A program made the translations under genes and the position numbers. Under the pieces are notes generated by a model that made no database searches, was not told the origin of the DNA, and was given only the letters and a program-made list of their open reading frames with translations. This document shows, one piece after another, positions 38,278 to 46,585 of a DNA stretch of 64,000 bases. The number at the start of each line of letters is the position of its first letter. Within the stretch, counting starts at the first letter, position 1. The DNA lies in the NCBI GenBank assembly GCA_020438105.1, contig JAGQVE010000008.1, positions 68,839-132,838 on the forward strand. The letters run 5' to 3'. The DNA comes from Bacteroidales bacterium. Its GTDB lineage: Bacteria > Bacteroidota > Bacteroidia > Bacteroidales > JAADJA01.

Positions 38278-39228
38278 ATGAGCAATACTGTTGTAAAAAC
38301 TGATTTTAATTTTCCGAGACAAAAAGGTGTATACAAAGGCAAAGTGCGTGATGTGTACAATATAGATGACAGACTGATGGTGATGGTGGTCACCGACAGG
38401 ATCTCTGCTTTTGACGTGGTTTTGCCCAAAGGGATTCCATTTAAAGGCCAGATGCTTAACCAGATTGCTGCCAAGTTCCTCGACAGCACCGCCGATATTT
38501 GTCCAAACTGGAAAATCGCAACTCCAGATCCCAATGTAATGGTGGGTCATTTTTGTGATCCTTTTCCGGTGGAGATGATCATTCGGGGTTACCTGACAGG
38601 AAGTTCATGGAGGACCTATAAAAAAGGCGCTCGTGAAATTTGCGGTGTGCCCATTCCGGATGGTATGCGCGAGCATGAACGTTTTGCAACACCAATCGTA
38701 ACGCCTACGACCAAAGCCAAAGAGGGACATGATGAAGACATTTCAAAGGAGGAGATTTTAAAACAAGGTCTTGTTAGCGCTGAAGATTACGAACTCCTTG
38801 AAAAATATACCATTGAACTCTTCAAACGTGGAAGTGAAATTGCTGATGAAAAAGGATTGATCCTGGTGGATACAAAATATGAGTTTGGTAAAAAGGATGG
38901 TAAAATTTACCTGATCGATGAGATTCATACACCCGATTCATCCCGCTATTTCTATAAAGAAGGATATGAAGAACGTTTTGCCAAAGGCGAACAGCAAAAA
39001 CAATTGTCGAAAGAGTTTGTACGTGAATGGCTGATGGAAAATGGCTTCCAGGGACAATCCGGACAGGAAGTGCCTTTTATGAGTGATGATTTTGCCAACA
39101 GCGTTTCGGAGAGATATATGGAGTTGTATGAAAGCATCACCGGCGAAAACTTCAACAAAGCCGATACCAGCAACATCCTTAAGCGAATGGAAAACAACGT
39201 AATGGCTTTCCTCGACGCCAATTTGTAG
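38278..39228 (+). CDS. purC: Phosphoribosylaminoimidazole-succinocarboxamide synthase
   Basis: PurC joins CAIR and aspartate with ATP to give SAICAR in purine synthesis. The 316-residue protein shows [31 protein letters not shown] at the N-terminus (only key motifs quoted), [36 protein letters not shown] and [29 protein letters not shown]. The length is that of the larger, SAICAR-synthase-only form. It is in an operon with phoH and ends only 5 bases before a heptameric repeat array that leads to the DegT gene. Confidence 0.96.
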   Translation: MSNTVVKTDFNFPRQKGVYKGKVRDVYNIDDRLMVMVVTDRISAFDVVLPKGIPFKGQMLNQIAAKFLDSTADICPNWKIATPDPNVMVGHFCDPFPVEMIIRGYLTGSSWRTYKKGAREICGVPIPDGMREHERFATPIVTPTTKAKEGHDEDISKEEILKQGLVSAEDYELLEKYTIELFKRGSEIADEKGLILVDTKYEFGKKDGKIYLIDEIHTPDSSRYFYKEGYEERFAKGEQQKQLSKEFVREWLMENGFQGQSGQEVPFMSDDFANSVSERYMELYESITGENFNKADTSNILKRMENNVMAFLDANL

Positions 39229-39233
39229 TTTCG

Positions 39234-39324
39234 AAACACAGAACCCTGAACACGGAACCCTGAACACAGAACCCTGAACACAGAACCCTGAACACAGAAC
39301 CCTGAACACAGAACCCTGAACTAT
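39234..39324. repeat. Heptameric array, GAACCCT/GAACACA type (13 units)
   Basis: Thirteen contiguous 7-bp units, mostly alternating GAACCCT and GAACACA (a 14-bp higher-order period), fill the whole 100-base gap between the purC stop (39228) and the DegT start (39329). Confidence 0.95.
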
Positions 39325-39328
39325 CCCT

Positions 39329-40543
39329 ATGAAACCAATCCCTTTCTCACCCCCCCGCATGGATCAAAAGATCATCGATGAGGTGATCGATACCCTAAAA
39401 TCGGGGTGGATAACCACAGGGCCAAAGGTGAAGCGCTTTGAAGAAAAGCTCACTGCTTATGGCGGGCACAAATCAACCCTGGCGGTAAGTTCCGGCTCAG
39501 CCGGATTGGAGCTCATGTTGCGCTGGTTTGGTGTACAGGAAGGGGATGAGGTAATCGTTCCTGCTTATACCTATACTGCTACGGCAAACGTGGTGGTACA
39601 TTGTGGTGCACGCGTGGTTTTTGTGGATGTGAAGGATGATTTTAACATTGATGTGCAAGCCGTTGAAAAGGCGATTACTGAAAAAACCAAGGTGATTTTG
39701 CCCGTGGATTTGGCCGGATTTCCCTGTGATTATGATGAATTGAATGCACTTGTTCAAAGGACGGAAATTAAATCAAAATTTGCTGCCCGCACCGAAAATC
39801 AAAAAATGCTGGGCCGGATCCTTGTTTTATCGGATGCGGCACATTCGGTGGGTGCTGTTTATAATGGCAAAAAAACCGGCAGCCTCACCGATATCACCGT
39901 GTATTCATTTCACGCGGTTAAAAACCTTACCACAGCTGAAGGTGGAGCCGTTTGCCTTAATTTGCCCGAGCCTTTCGATAACGAGGAAATATACAAATAC
40001 CTGCGGGTGAAATCGCTGCACGGGCAATCCAAAGACGCCTTTACCAAAACACAGGCCGGGGCCTGGCGCTACGATGTGGTGGAGCCGGGTTATAAATTCA
40101 ACATGACCGATATTGCTGCCGCCATGGGATTGGTGGAACTGGAGCGTTATGATGAAGATATGCTGGTAAGAAGAAAGCACATTTTTGATGCTTATGCCAA
40201 CAGTTTTTCAAAATACAGTTGGGCCCAAATCCCCGAATACGAAAGCAAAGAGAAGATCAGCTCTTACCATGTTTTCCTGCTAAGAATAAAAGGCATATCC
40301 GAAGAAACCCGCGACCGGATCATTCAGGATATTTCAGATAACGGAGTGGCGGTCAATGTTCATTTTATTCCACTGCCCATGATGACTTATTACCGACAAA
40401 ACGGGTATGATATGAAAAATTTCCCGGTTTCCTACGACAACTTTGCCCGGGTGATCTCTCTTCCCGTGTATTACAATCTCACTGATGAAATGGTGGGACG
40501 TGTAATTAAAACAGTGGTAGAGGCAGTTGAGAACAATATCTGA
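39329..40543 (+). CDS. DegT/DnrJ/EryC1/StrS-family PLP aminotransferase
   Basis: This 404-residue sugar aminotransferase-type enzyme has the N-terminus IPFSPPRMDQKIIDEVIDTL, a family mark. The PLP Asp and phosphate-binding residues lie in SSGSAGLELML and DAAHSVGAVYNGKKTG, and the Schiff-base Lys in VYSFHAVKNLTTAEGG (about residue 203). The family makes amino-deoxy sugars for lipopolysaccharide, O-antigen or glycan decoration. The substrate cannot be named, and no other nucleotide-sugar genes adjoin it. The heptad array supplies its entire upstream sequence, so its promoter is likely that of phoH-purC. It ends 2 bases before the stop of the convergent T9SS gene. Confidence 0.9.
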   Translation: MKPIPFSPPRMDQKIIDEVIDTLKSGWITTGPKVKRFEEKLTAYGGHKSTLAVSSGSAGLELMLRWFGVQEGDEVIVPAYTYTATANVVVHCGARVVFVDVKDDFNIDVQAVEKAITEKTKVILPVDLAGFPCDYDELNALVQRTEIKSKFAARTENQKMLGRILVLSDAAHSVGAVYNGKKTGSLTDITVYSFHAVKNLTTAEGGAVCLNLPEPFDNEEIYKYLRVKSLHGQSKDAFTKTQAGAWRYDVVEPGYKFNMTDIAAAMGLVELERYDEDMLVRRKHIFDAYANSFSKYSWAQIPEYESKEKISSYHVFLLRIKGISEETRDRIIQDISDNGVAVNVHFIPLPMMTYYRQNGYDMKNFPVSYDNFARVISLPVYYNLTDEMVGRVIKTVVEAVENNI

Positions 40544-40545
40544 AG

Positions 40546-42012
40546 CTAACGGATCACAACTTTTCCTTGAGAAATTATTTCCGAGTTGTTATTTACGGAG
40601 TAAAAATAGAGTCCGGCTTCCAGGTTCGCTACTGAAACTCTTAATTCTACTGAGTTCACCTCAAACTGTTTAACAAGTTGGCCCAGGCTGTTTCGAAGTT
40701 CGAATAGGAGATTACCTGAATTGGGCTGGTTTACAATAATTAAAAAATTATCAATTGCAGGATTAGGATAGATTGATATCGGATCTTTCTCAAAACTTTT
40801 ATCAGAATATACATTTGTTAAAAGAACCGAGTCGGGATATATTATCCCAAGTGTATCCCCATCCAATACAACGCCAATCAGCTCATCATTTTCAGCGTAT
40901 TCAAAGCAATCATCCGATCTGAATATTTGCCCAATATGTGCTCCATATCCAATTCCTTTCACGCCACAGGGATCAGACACTACCTGAATAAAACGGTTTA
41001 GTGTATCACTGTCACTATCCAATTCATAATACAACTCGGTGTCATAAAATCCATATGAAAATTCTTTTACTCCAAATTGCTTTCGGTAGGTAAGAAATGT
41101 GTTATCCATACCAAAAATGGTTTTTGAAAATACACGCTGGGTTCCATATCCTGAGCTGGAATAGGGAATTCTTATGAGTTGATTTGGATAGAAATTGGCA
41201 GGATGTCCTGTGGAATCAATGAAAGTTAATTCGCCATCAACAAATTCTGACGAAGTACCGCCGCCCCCGCCAGGCTCGAAATAGGTTACATGCTCAATTC
41301 CATGGTAGGTATAACTAATTTGATTGTTGGAAACAGTTTTAGAATCGATGGTGTATTTTAACAATGTAGTTCCATCTCCCCAAATGTAATAGGCATAGTT
41401 ACTGAATTGGAAAACATCCCCCACCTCAAAATCATACATCTCCCAAAAACCGGGAACCGATTCACCATACTCTGTATCTTGTATTCCAACAAGCTCAAAG
41501 CTACCGCTGTTTTCAAAATCAGGGAATTGCAGGATGCCAAAGTTTTTGGAAAGCCTGATCTCATTCCCATCGGAAAGTGAAATTACTTTCACGGAATCCG
41601 TCACACCAAAAACACTTTCGGTGAATAGGGAAGTTACTTCAGCTGAAATACCGCTGGTTCCGGTGAAACTCCAACTTTCTCCCAAGTCCCCGTAAGCATA
41701 AATTGTATAATTATATGGATCGCCAATCAGATAAAATCCATACTGTTGTTTGACGAGGTATTTACCAAAAAACTGCGGTTGATTGCGCAAAACAATTTCG
41801 GGGTTCCCGGGCACGTCTTTTACGATCCTGTTTGTAAAGAATACTGAATCTGCACCTTCAACAATTGCTGAATCCACCCAAATGGTATGACTGATATAAG
41901 CCGAATCGGAATGCTGGTAATTCATTTTCTGATTAACCCGGATCGGGCTCCAGTATTGGGCAATTACAAAGGCAGGCAACAGAAACATTAAAATAAAACT
42001 GATTTTTTTCAT
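40546..42012 (-). CDS. T9SS-exported protein, copy A of tandem pair
   Basis: The protein has 488 residues with a signal peptide ending FVIAQ. Residues about 20-203 are nearly identical to the next gene upstream; about 204-415 differ almost completely. The C-terminal 75 residues (ISIYPNPAIDNFLIIV to ISQGKVVIR) are a T9SS type A sorting domain. The conserved N-terminal region (NQKMNYQHSDSAYISHTIWVD, FGVTDSVKVISL) has no family I recognise. The pair is probably surface-associated. It is the downstream copy, 10 bases after copy B, so they are co-transcribed. Confidence 0.75.
   Translation of the reverse strand: MKKISFILMFLLPAFVIAQYWSPIRVNQKMNYQHSDSAYISHTIWVDSAIVEGADSVFFTNRIVKDVPGNPEIVLRNQPQFFGKYLVKQQYGFYLIGDPYNYTIYAYGDLGESWSFTGTSGISAEVTSLFTESVFGVTDSVKVISLSDGNEIRLSKNFGILQFPDFENSGSFELVGIQDTEYGESVPGFWEMYDFEVGDVFQFSNYAYYIWGDGTTLLKYTIDSKTVSNNQISYTYHGIEHVTYFEPGGGGGTSSEFVDGELTFIDSTGHPANFYPNQLIRIPYSSSGYGTQRVFSKTIFGMDNTFLTYRKQFGVKEFSYGFYDTELYYELDSDSDTLNRFIQVVSDPCGVKGIGYGAHIGQIFRSDDCFEYAENDELIGVVLDGDTLGIIYPDSVLLTNVYSDKSFEKDPISIYPNPAIDNFLIIVNQPNSGNLLFELRNSLGQLVKQFEVNSVELRVSVANLEAGLYFYSVNNNSEIISQGKVVIR
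41412..41964. repeat. Duplicated segment, copy A
   Basis: These 553 bases align without a gap to 42898-43450 at a constant offset of 1486. I count about 29 differences by eye, roughly 95% identity, with a central stretch that is almost identical. Outside these limits the two genes differ. Confidence 0.85.
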
Positions 42013-42022
42013 GACTATAAAT

Positions 42023-43501
42023 TTATTGAATAATGAGTTTTCCGCGTTTGATGATCTCTTGATTTTGGGTAATGGTGTAAATGTAAAGGCCCGGTTTTAA
42101 ATCAGAGACAGAGAATGAATTGGTTTGGTTGTTTGGTTGAAATTCCTGAACAAACTTTCCATCAAGACCTAAAAGATGAATTGAAAGTCCTGGATTTTTG
42201 CCGATTTGAAGATTGAGAAAAGTAATTTGTTCTTTTGCTGGATTTGGATATGGTCTAATATCTTCAAGATCTCGCTCATCCTTTATACTGCTGAATAAAA
42301 GTGAATCAGGGGTGATGGTTCCGACTGTATCCCCATTTTTAATGTATCCTTCTAATTGAAATAGATCCTGATCTTCAAAGTAATATGCAATAAACTCAGT
42401 TATCCCTAAGTTTTTCTTGATAGTAATTCCGATTGCTCCTTCCGGAGGAAAGGGTTCAATAAATCTTAGCAGTGTATCAGTAAATTCATTCGGAATGGCA
42501 TACAATTCACCAATAGTGTTTCCATATCCTTCTTTAAATTTAAAACCTACCTGCTTTTTAATAACTTGATTGGTGTCTTTATAAATTTTGCATTTTGCAT
42601 AAGTATTCTCGTCATAACTTTGTGAACACCATCCATCCCAAAGTCTCGTAATTTGATTTGGATATAAATTAATATAGTGGTCATCCTCCAAATTGTAAAT
42701 CACATCCTCTTCTATAACTTCACTATAACCATATGAATTCCAAGGACTACCAAGATCCCAGTAGTAACCATTCCGATATCCAAATATTGAATAATTTATT
42801 TGATCATCCTGAATAATTTTAGCTTCTATGGTATATTTTTTTGTGTAATAATCAATGTACATAGAGCTTCCACCACCAACTTCTCCAGTATATTGAAACA
42901 CATCCCCCACCTCAAAATCATAGATCTCCCAAAAACCCGGAACCGATTCACCAAACTCTGTATCTTGTATTCCAACAAGCTCAAAGTAGCCACCATTTTC
43001 AAAATCGGGGAATTGAAGAATGCCAAAGTTTTTGGAAAGTTTGATCTCATTCCCATCGGAAAGTGAAATTACTTTCACGGAATCCGTCACACCAAAAACA
43101 CTTTCGGTGAATAGGGAAGTTACTTCAGCTGAAATACCGCTGGTTCCAGTGAAACTCCAACTTTCTCCCAGGTCCCCGTAAGCATAAATTGTATAATTAT
43201 ATGGATCGCCAATCAGATAAAATCCATACTGTTGTTTGACGAGGTATTTACCAAAAAACTGCGGTTGATTGCGCAAAACAATTTCGGGATTCCCGGGCAC
43301 GTCTTTCACGATCCTGTTTGTGAAAAATACTGAATCTGCACCTTCAACAATTGCTGAATCCACCCAAATGGTGTGGCTGATATAAGCCGAATCGGCATGC
43401 TGGTAATTCATTTTCTGGTTTACCCTGATTGGGCTCCAGTCTTGGGCAATGGAGGAGATTGAAATAAATAAGACGAAGGCAATGGTTGTTAAGTTTTTCA
43501 T
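42023..43501 (-). CDS. T9SS-exported protein, copy B of tandem pair
   Basis: The protein has 492 residues with a signal peptide ending SSIAQ. Its N-terminal region (about residues 20-203) is almost identical to copy A; the middle (about 204-410) is a different sequence rich in Tyr and Asp (GYRNGYYWDLGSPWNSYGYS); the end is a T9SS type A sorting domain (IRPYPNPAKEQITFLNL to IIKRGKLIIQ). It is the upstream gene of the pair. The duplication with replaced middle part suggests recombination between cargo genes. No enzyme motif is visible. Confidence 0.75.
   Translation of the reverse strand: MKNLTTIAFVLFISISSIAQDWSPIRVNQKMNYQHADSAYISHTIWVDSAIVEGADSVFFTNRIVKDVPGNPEIVLRNQPQFFGKYLVKQQYGFYLIGDPYNYTIYAYGDLGESWSFTGTSGISAEVTSLFTESVFGVTDSVKVISLSDGNEIKLSKNFGILQFPDFENGGYFELVGIQDTEFGESVPGFWEIYDFEVGDVFQYTGEVGGGSSMYIDYYTKKYTIEAKIIQDDQINYSIFGYRNGYYWDLGSPWNSYGYSEVIEEDVIYNLEDDHYINLYPNQITRLWDGWCSQSYDENTYAKCKIYKDTNQVIKKQVGFKFKEGYGNTIGELYAIPNEFTDTLLRFIEPFPPEGAIGITIKKNLGITEFIAYYFEDQDLFQLEGYIKNGDTVGTITPDSLLFSSIKDERDLEDIRPYPNPAKEQITFLNLQIGKNPGLSIHLLGLDGKFVQEFQPNNQTNSFSVSDLKPGLYIYTITQNQEIIKRGKLIIQ
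42898..43450. repeat. Duplicated segment, copy B
   Basis: Partner of 41412-41964; see that entry for the alignment. Confidence 0.85.
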
Positions 43502-43626
43502 GTTGGGTGTGTTTTGTGCCGGATAAAGATACCAAAAATAAATTGAAATTGAATCTTTATTTCGTTTATAATCTGAAGACCTGTAATTACCTGAAAACGT
43601 TGCTTATGGGTGTAAGCTTTGGTTGG

Positions 43627-45531
43627 TTATTGTTTCAACATTTTTTGTGTGGATGCCATAATTCCATCTTTATCTATGCCACAAATCCGGTAAAGTTCTT
43701 CGGGGGTACCATGCTCAATAAATCTGTCAGGAATTCCCAGCCTTGCTACTCTTGAATTATACTGATGGTCGTTTTTAAACTCAATCACCGCAGAACCCAG
43801 TCCACCATGAATGGTGCCATCTTCGAGGGTGAGGATGCGGTCAAATTGTTTGAATACCTGGTGCAACAACTCCTCATCTATGGGTTTGAGGAAACGCATG
43901 TTATATACGGCAACCGAAACATTTTCTTTTTCAAGTTCTACGGCCGCCTCCATGGCTGTATTCCCAACAGGCCCAATGCTAACTATTGCAATGTCTTTGC
44001 CTCGGCGGATTTCAATGCCCTTTCCGATCTCCAGTTTTTCAAAAGGCGTTTTCCATTCCGGCATTACACCACGTCCGCGGGGATAACGAATGGAGAAGGT
44101 GCCGTTGCCGTCAAGTTGGGCAGTGTACATCATGTTCCGCATTTCCTGCTCATTCAGTGGCGAGGCAATGGTAATGTTTGGAATTGCCCTGAAATAGGCC
44201 AGGTCGAATACCCCGTGATGTGTTGCGCCATCCTCGCCAACGATTCCGCCCCGGTCGAGGCAAAAGATTACGGGCAGGTTTTGCAACGCTACATCATGGA
44301 TCACCTGATCGTATGCCCGTTGCATAAACGAAGAATAAATATTACAAAAAGGGATCATCCCCTGGGTTGCCAGTCCGGCTGCGAAAGTTACGGCGTGCTG
44401 CTCTGCTATTCCCACGTCGAAAGCACGTTCGGGCATCACACTCATCATCATATTCAAAGACGAGCCAGTGGGCATGGCGGGCGTAATTCCTACGATGCGA
44501 TCGTTTTCTTTGGCCAGCTCAATGATTGTTTTTCCGAATACATGCTGGAACTTTGGAGCCAGTTTTTCGGAGCAATCACTCTTTTTAATTTCACCGGTTT
44601 TTTTATCAAAAACACCGGGAGAGTGGTAGGTAGTAGGTTCATTTTCGGCCGATTCAAGCCCTTTTCCTTTTTTAGTAACCACATGCAGCAATTTCGGACC
44701 ATCGATCCGTTTCAAGTCCCGAAGTAATTTTACAAGATGGATCACATCATGGCCATCGGTGGGGCCAAAATAACGAAATCGAAATGCTTCAAAAAGGTTA
44801 CTTTTTCGGGAAATGGTTGACTTTACTGCGTTTCCAAATTGTTTGACAATCGCTCGTGAATTGGCACCGTAACGTGTGTCTCCCCCCATCATTTTCCAGA
44901 TGAAATTACGGAATCGGTTATAACTCCTGGAAGTGGTGATATCCACAAGGTAATCCTTCATGGCTCCTACGTTCCTGTCGATGGCAATTTGGTTGTCATT
45001 CAGGATAACCAACAAATTGGCATTACTCACCCCTGCATTGTTCAGGGCTTCCATGGCCATTCCTCCGGTCATGGAGCCGTCGCCGATCACGGCAATATGC
45101 TGCCGTCCATTGTTATCATTTAATGCTGAAGCCACCGCCATTCCAAGTGCTGCCGAAATAGATGTGCTTGAGTGCCCCGTCCCGAAAGCATCGTATTCAC
45201 TTTCGGTCATTTTAGGAAATCCACTAAGTCCTTTTAATTTACGATTGGTGTGGAACTGATCTTTACGGCCGGTTAAAATTTTATGGGCATAGGCCTGGTG
45301 CCCAACGTCCCAGATCAACTTGTCAAAAGGGGTGTCAAAAACATAATGGATGGCAACTGCCAATTCAACGGCTCCCAAACTTGCACCCAAGTGACCTGGA
45401 TTGGCTGAGATCACCTCAATGATGAAATCCCTCAGCTCCTGGCAAAGTTGTGGCAGGTCTTCTTCCTGCAGTTTTTTAAGGTCAGCAGGAAATTGGATTT
45501 TCGATAGCAGTGGACCAGCTTCAGGAGCCAT
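43627..45531 (-). CDS. dxs: 1-deoxy-D-xylulose-5-phosphate synthase
   Basis: Dxs condenses pyruvate and glyceraldehyde 3-phosphate, the first step of the MEP isoprenoid pathway, using thiamine diphosphate. The 634 residues are full length. Visible parts include HPGHLGASLGAVELAVAIHYVFDTPFDKLIWDVGHQAYAHKILTGR near the start (motif core GHQAYAHKILTGR), the TPP motif IGDGSMTGGMAMEALNNAG (about residue 147), the pyrimidine-domain DVGIAEQHAVTFAAGLA, and PRGRG. It follows the suf operon by 54 bases on the same strand, a suitable neighbour because the later MEP enzymes IspG and IspH need Fe-S clusters. It has its own -7 box. Confidence 0.97.
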   Translation of the reverse strand: MAPEAGPLLSKIQFPADLKKLQEEDLPQLCQELRDFIIEVISANPGHLGASLGAVELAVAIHYVFDTPFDKLIWDVGHQAYAHKILTGRKDQFHTNRKLKGLSGFPKMTESEYDAFGTGHSSTSISAALGMAVASALNDNNGRQHIAVIGDGSMTGGMAMEALNNAGVSNANLLVILNDNQIAIDRNVGAMKDYLVDITTSRSYNRFRNFIWKMMGGDTRYGANSRAIVKQFGNAVKSTISRKSNLFEAFRFRYFGPTDGHDVIHLVKLLRDLKRIDGPKLLHVVTKKGKGLESAENEPTTYHSPGVFDKKTGEIKKSDCSEKLAPKFQHVFGKTIIELAKENDRIVGITPAMPTGSSLNMMMSVMPERAFDVGIAEQHAVTFAAGLATQGMIPFCNIYSSFMQRAYDQVIHDVALQNLPVIFCLDRGGIVGEDGATHHGVFDLAYFRAIPNITIASPLNEQEMRNMMYTAQLDGNGTFSIRYPRGRGVMPEWKTPFEKLEIGKGIEIRRGKDIAIVSIGPVGNTAMEAAVELEKENVSVAVYNMRFLKPIDEELLHQVFKQFDRILTLEDGTIHGGLGSAVIEFKNDHQYNSRVARLGIPDRFIEHGTPEELYRICGIDKDGIMASTQKMLKQ

Positions 45532-45545
45532 TCTTTAATTTTTAA

Positions 45546-45553
45546 CAAAAATA
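45546..45553 (-). promoter_or_regulatory. -7 box of dxs
   Basis: TATTTTTG matches TAnnTTTG; start near 45539, about 8 bases before the dxs ATG. The -33 element is not clear. Confidence 0.45.
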
Positions 45554-45585
45554 AATTTTTTGATTAACTGAAAGCCGATTTTTGG

Positions 45586-45918
45586 CTAAAGCATTCCCAG
45601 TTCGAGTTTAGCTTCTTCGGTCATCATGTCCATGGTCCAGGGTGGTTCGAAAGTAAGCTCAATGATCGCTTCCTTAATCCCGTCAATGTTTCCCACTTTC
45701 TCTTTTACTTCTTCCGGAAGCGATTCGGCAACGGGGCAATTGGGTGTGGTGAGGGTCATCAAAACCCTGGCTCTGAAATCATCATCAAGGGAAACTTCGT
45801 AAATCAATCCCAGTTCATATATATTAACAGGAATTTCAGGATCATAAATCGTTTTCAACGTTTCAATGATCGCATCTCCCAGTATTTGCTTTTGCATATT
45901 GTCCACTACATTGCTCAT
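45586..45918 (-). CDS. DUF59 (MIP18-like) SUF-associated Fe-S assembly protein
   Basis: The protein has 110 residues with the DUF59 core: IIETLKTIYDPEIPVNIYELGLIY near the N-terminus, and VLMTLTTPNCPVAESLPEEVKEKV with the conserved Cys of TTPNCP. Proteins of this family assist delivery or maturation of Fe-S clusters and are a regular member of SUF operons in Bacteroidota. It is last in the order sufB-C-D-S-E. A heptameric array begins one base upstream of its start codon, so its ribosome-binding region is made of repeat units. Confidence 0.9.
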   Translation of the reverse strand: MSNVVDNMQKQILGDAIIETLKTIYDPEIPVNIYELGLIYEVSLDDDFRARVLMTLTTPNCPVAESLPEEVKEKVGNIDGIKEAIIELTFEPPWTMDMMTEEAKLELGML

Positions 45919-45919
45919 T

Positions 45920-46017
45920 TTAGTTCTGTGTTCTGTGTTCTGTGTTCTGTGTTCAGAGTTCAGAGTTCAGAGTTCAGAGTTCTGAGTTCCGGGTTTTGAG
46001 TTCAGCGTTCAGAGTTT
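45920..46017. repeat. Heptameric array, RAACNCN type on the minus strand (14 units)
   Basis: Fourteen 7-bp units in strict register, read on the plus strand as TTAGTTC, four TGTGTTC, four AGAGTTC, then TGAGTTC, CGGGTTT, TGAGTTC, AGCGTTC and AGAGTTT; the minus-strand form is GAACACA/GAACTCT. It lies between sufE and the DUF59 gene and abuts the start codon of the latter. Confidence 0.95.
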
Positions 46018-46069
46018 CTTTTAAATAAACTTAACTTAATATTCAAATTTCCCTGTTCCTTACTCTTCG

Positions 46070-46111
46070 CGCTCCGCCCATCGCTCTCCGCCCTCAGCCC
46101 TCCGCTCTCCG
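46070..46111. repeat. Heptameric array, CGCYCTC type (6 units)
   Basis: Six 7-bp units: CGCGCTC, CGCCCAT, CGCTCTC, CGCCCTC, AGCCCTC, CGCTCTC. It has the same period as the adjacent array but an unrelated sequence. It ends 9 bases before the sufE stop codon. Confidence 0.8.
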
Positions 46112-46120
46112 CCATTAATC

Positions 46121-46555
46121 TTACGCCTGTTGCTCCTTCATTTTTGTTTTAAATACAACAGCATACAATTTCATTTGTTTGATCATTGAAACCAGCCCGT
46201 TTGACCGGGTTGGAGATAAATGTTCTTTCAACCCGATCTCGTCGATGAACGACATATCAGCATCAATGATTTCTTCCGGAGCCTGATTTGAAAAAACCCG
46301 GATCAATAAATTAACAATTCCCTTGGTGATCACTGCATCGCTGTCCGCTTTAAAAATCACCTTTCCCTCCGCCAATTCAGCCGAAACCCACACCCGCGAC
46401 TGGCAACCTGATATCAAGTATTGATCGGTTTTGTATTTTTCATCAATCATAGGTAGTGTTTTACCCATCTCAATGATATGATTATACTTATCCATCCAGT
46501 CGTCGAAAAGGCTGAATTCGTTAACAATCTTTGTTGCTGTTTCCTGAATACTCAT
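46121..46555 (-). CDS. sufE: Cysteine desulfuration protein SufE
   Basis: SufE accepts persulfide sulfur from SufS and passes it to SufB. I use the ATG at 46555 (MSIQETATKIVNEFSLFDDW), 144 residues; the frame is open ten codons more. The acceptor Cys lies in YLISGCQSRVWVS (about residue 49). The C-terminal helix GLKEHLSPTRSNGLVSMIKQM is typical. It follows sufS by 30 bases; a pair of heptad arrays separates it from the last gene of the operon. Confidence 0.93.
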   Translation of the reverse strand: MSIQETATKIVNEFSLFDDWMDKYNHIIEMGKTLPMIDEKYKTDQYLISGCQSRVWVSAELAEGKVIFKADSDAVITKGIVNLLIRVFSNQAPEEIIDADMSFIDEIGLKEHLSPTRSNGLVSMIKQMKLYAVVFKTKMKEQQA

Positions 46556-46585
46556 AATCCAATCGTTTTTTGCAAAATTATGCAA

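Noticed and set aside
39234..39324. CRISPR array
   Set aside because: Units are 7 bp and contiguous, with no spacers; no cas genes are present.
43765..44727. 320-residue open frame antisense to dxs
   Set aside because: Dxs on the other strand is unmistakable; the long frame is a shadow of its codon bias.
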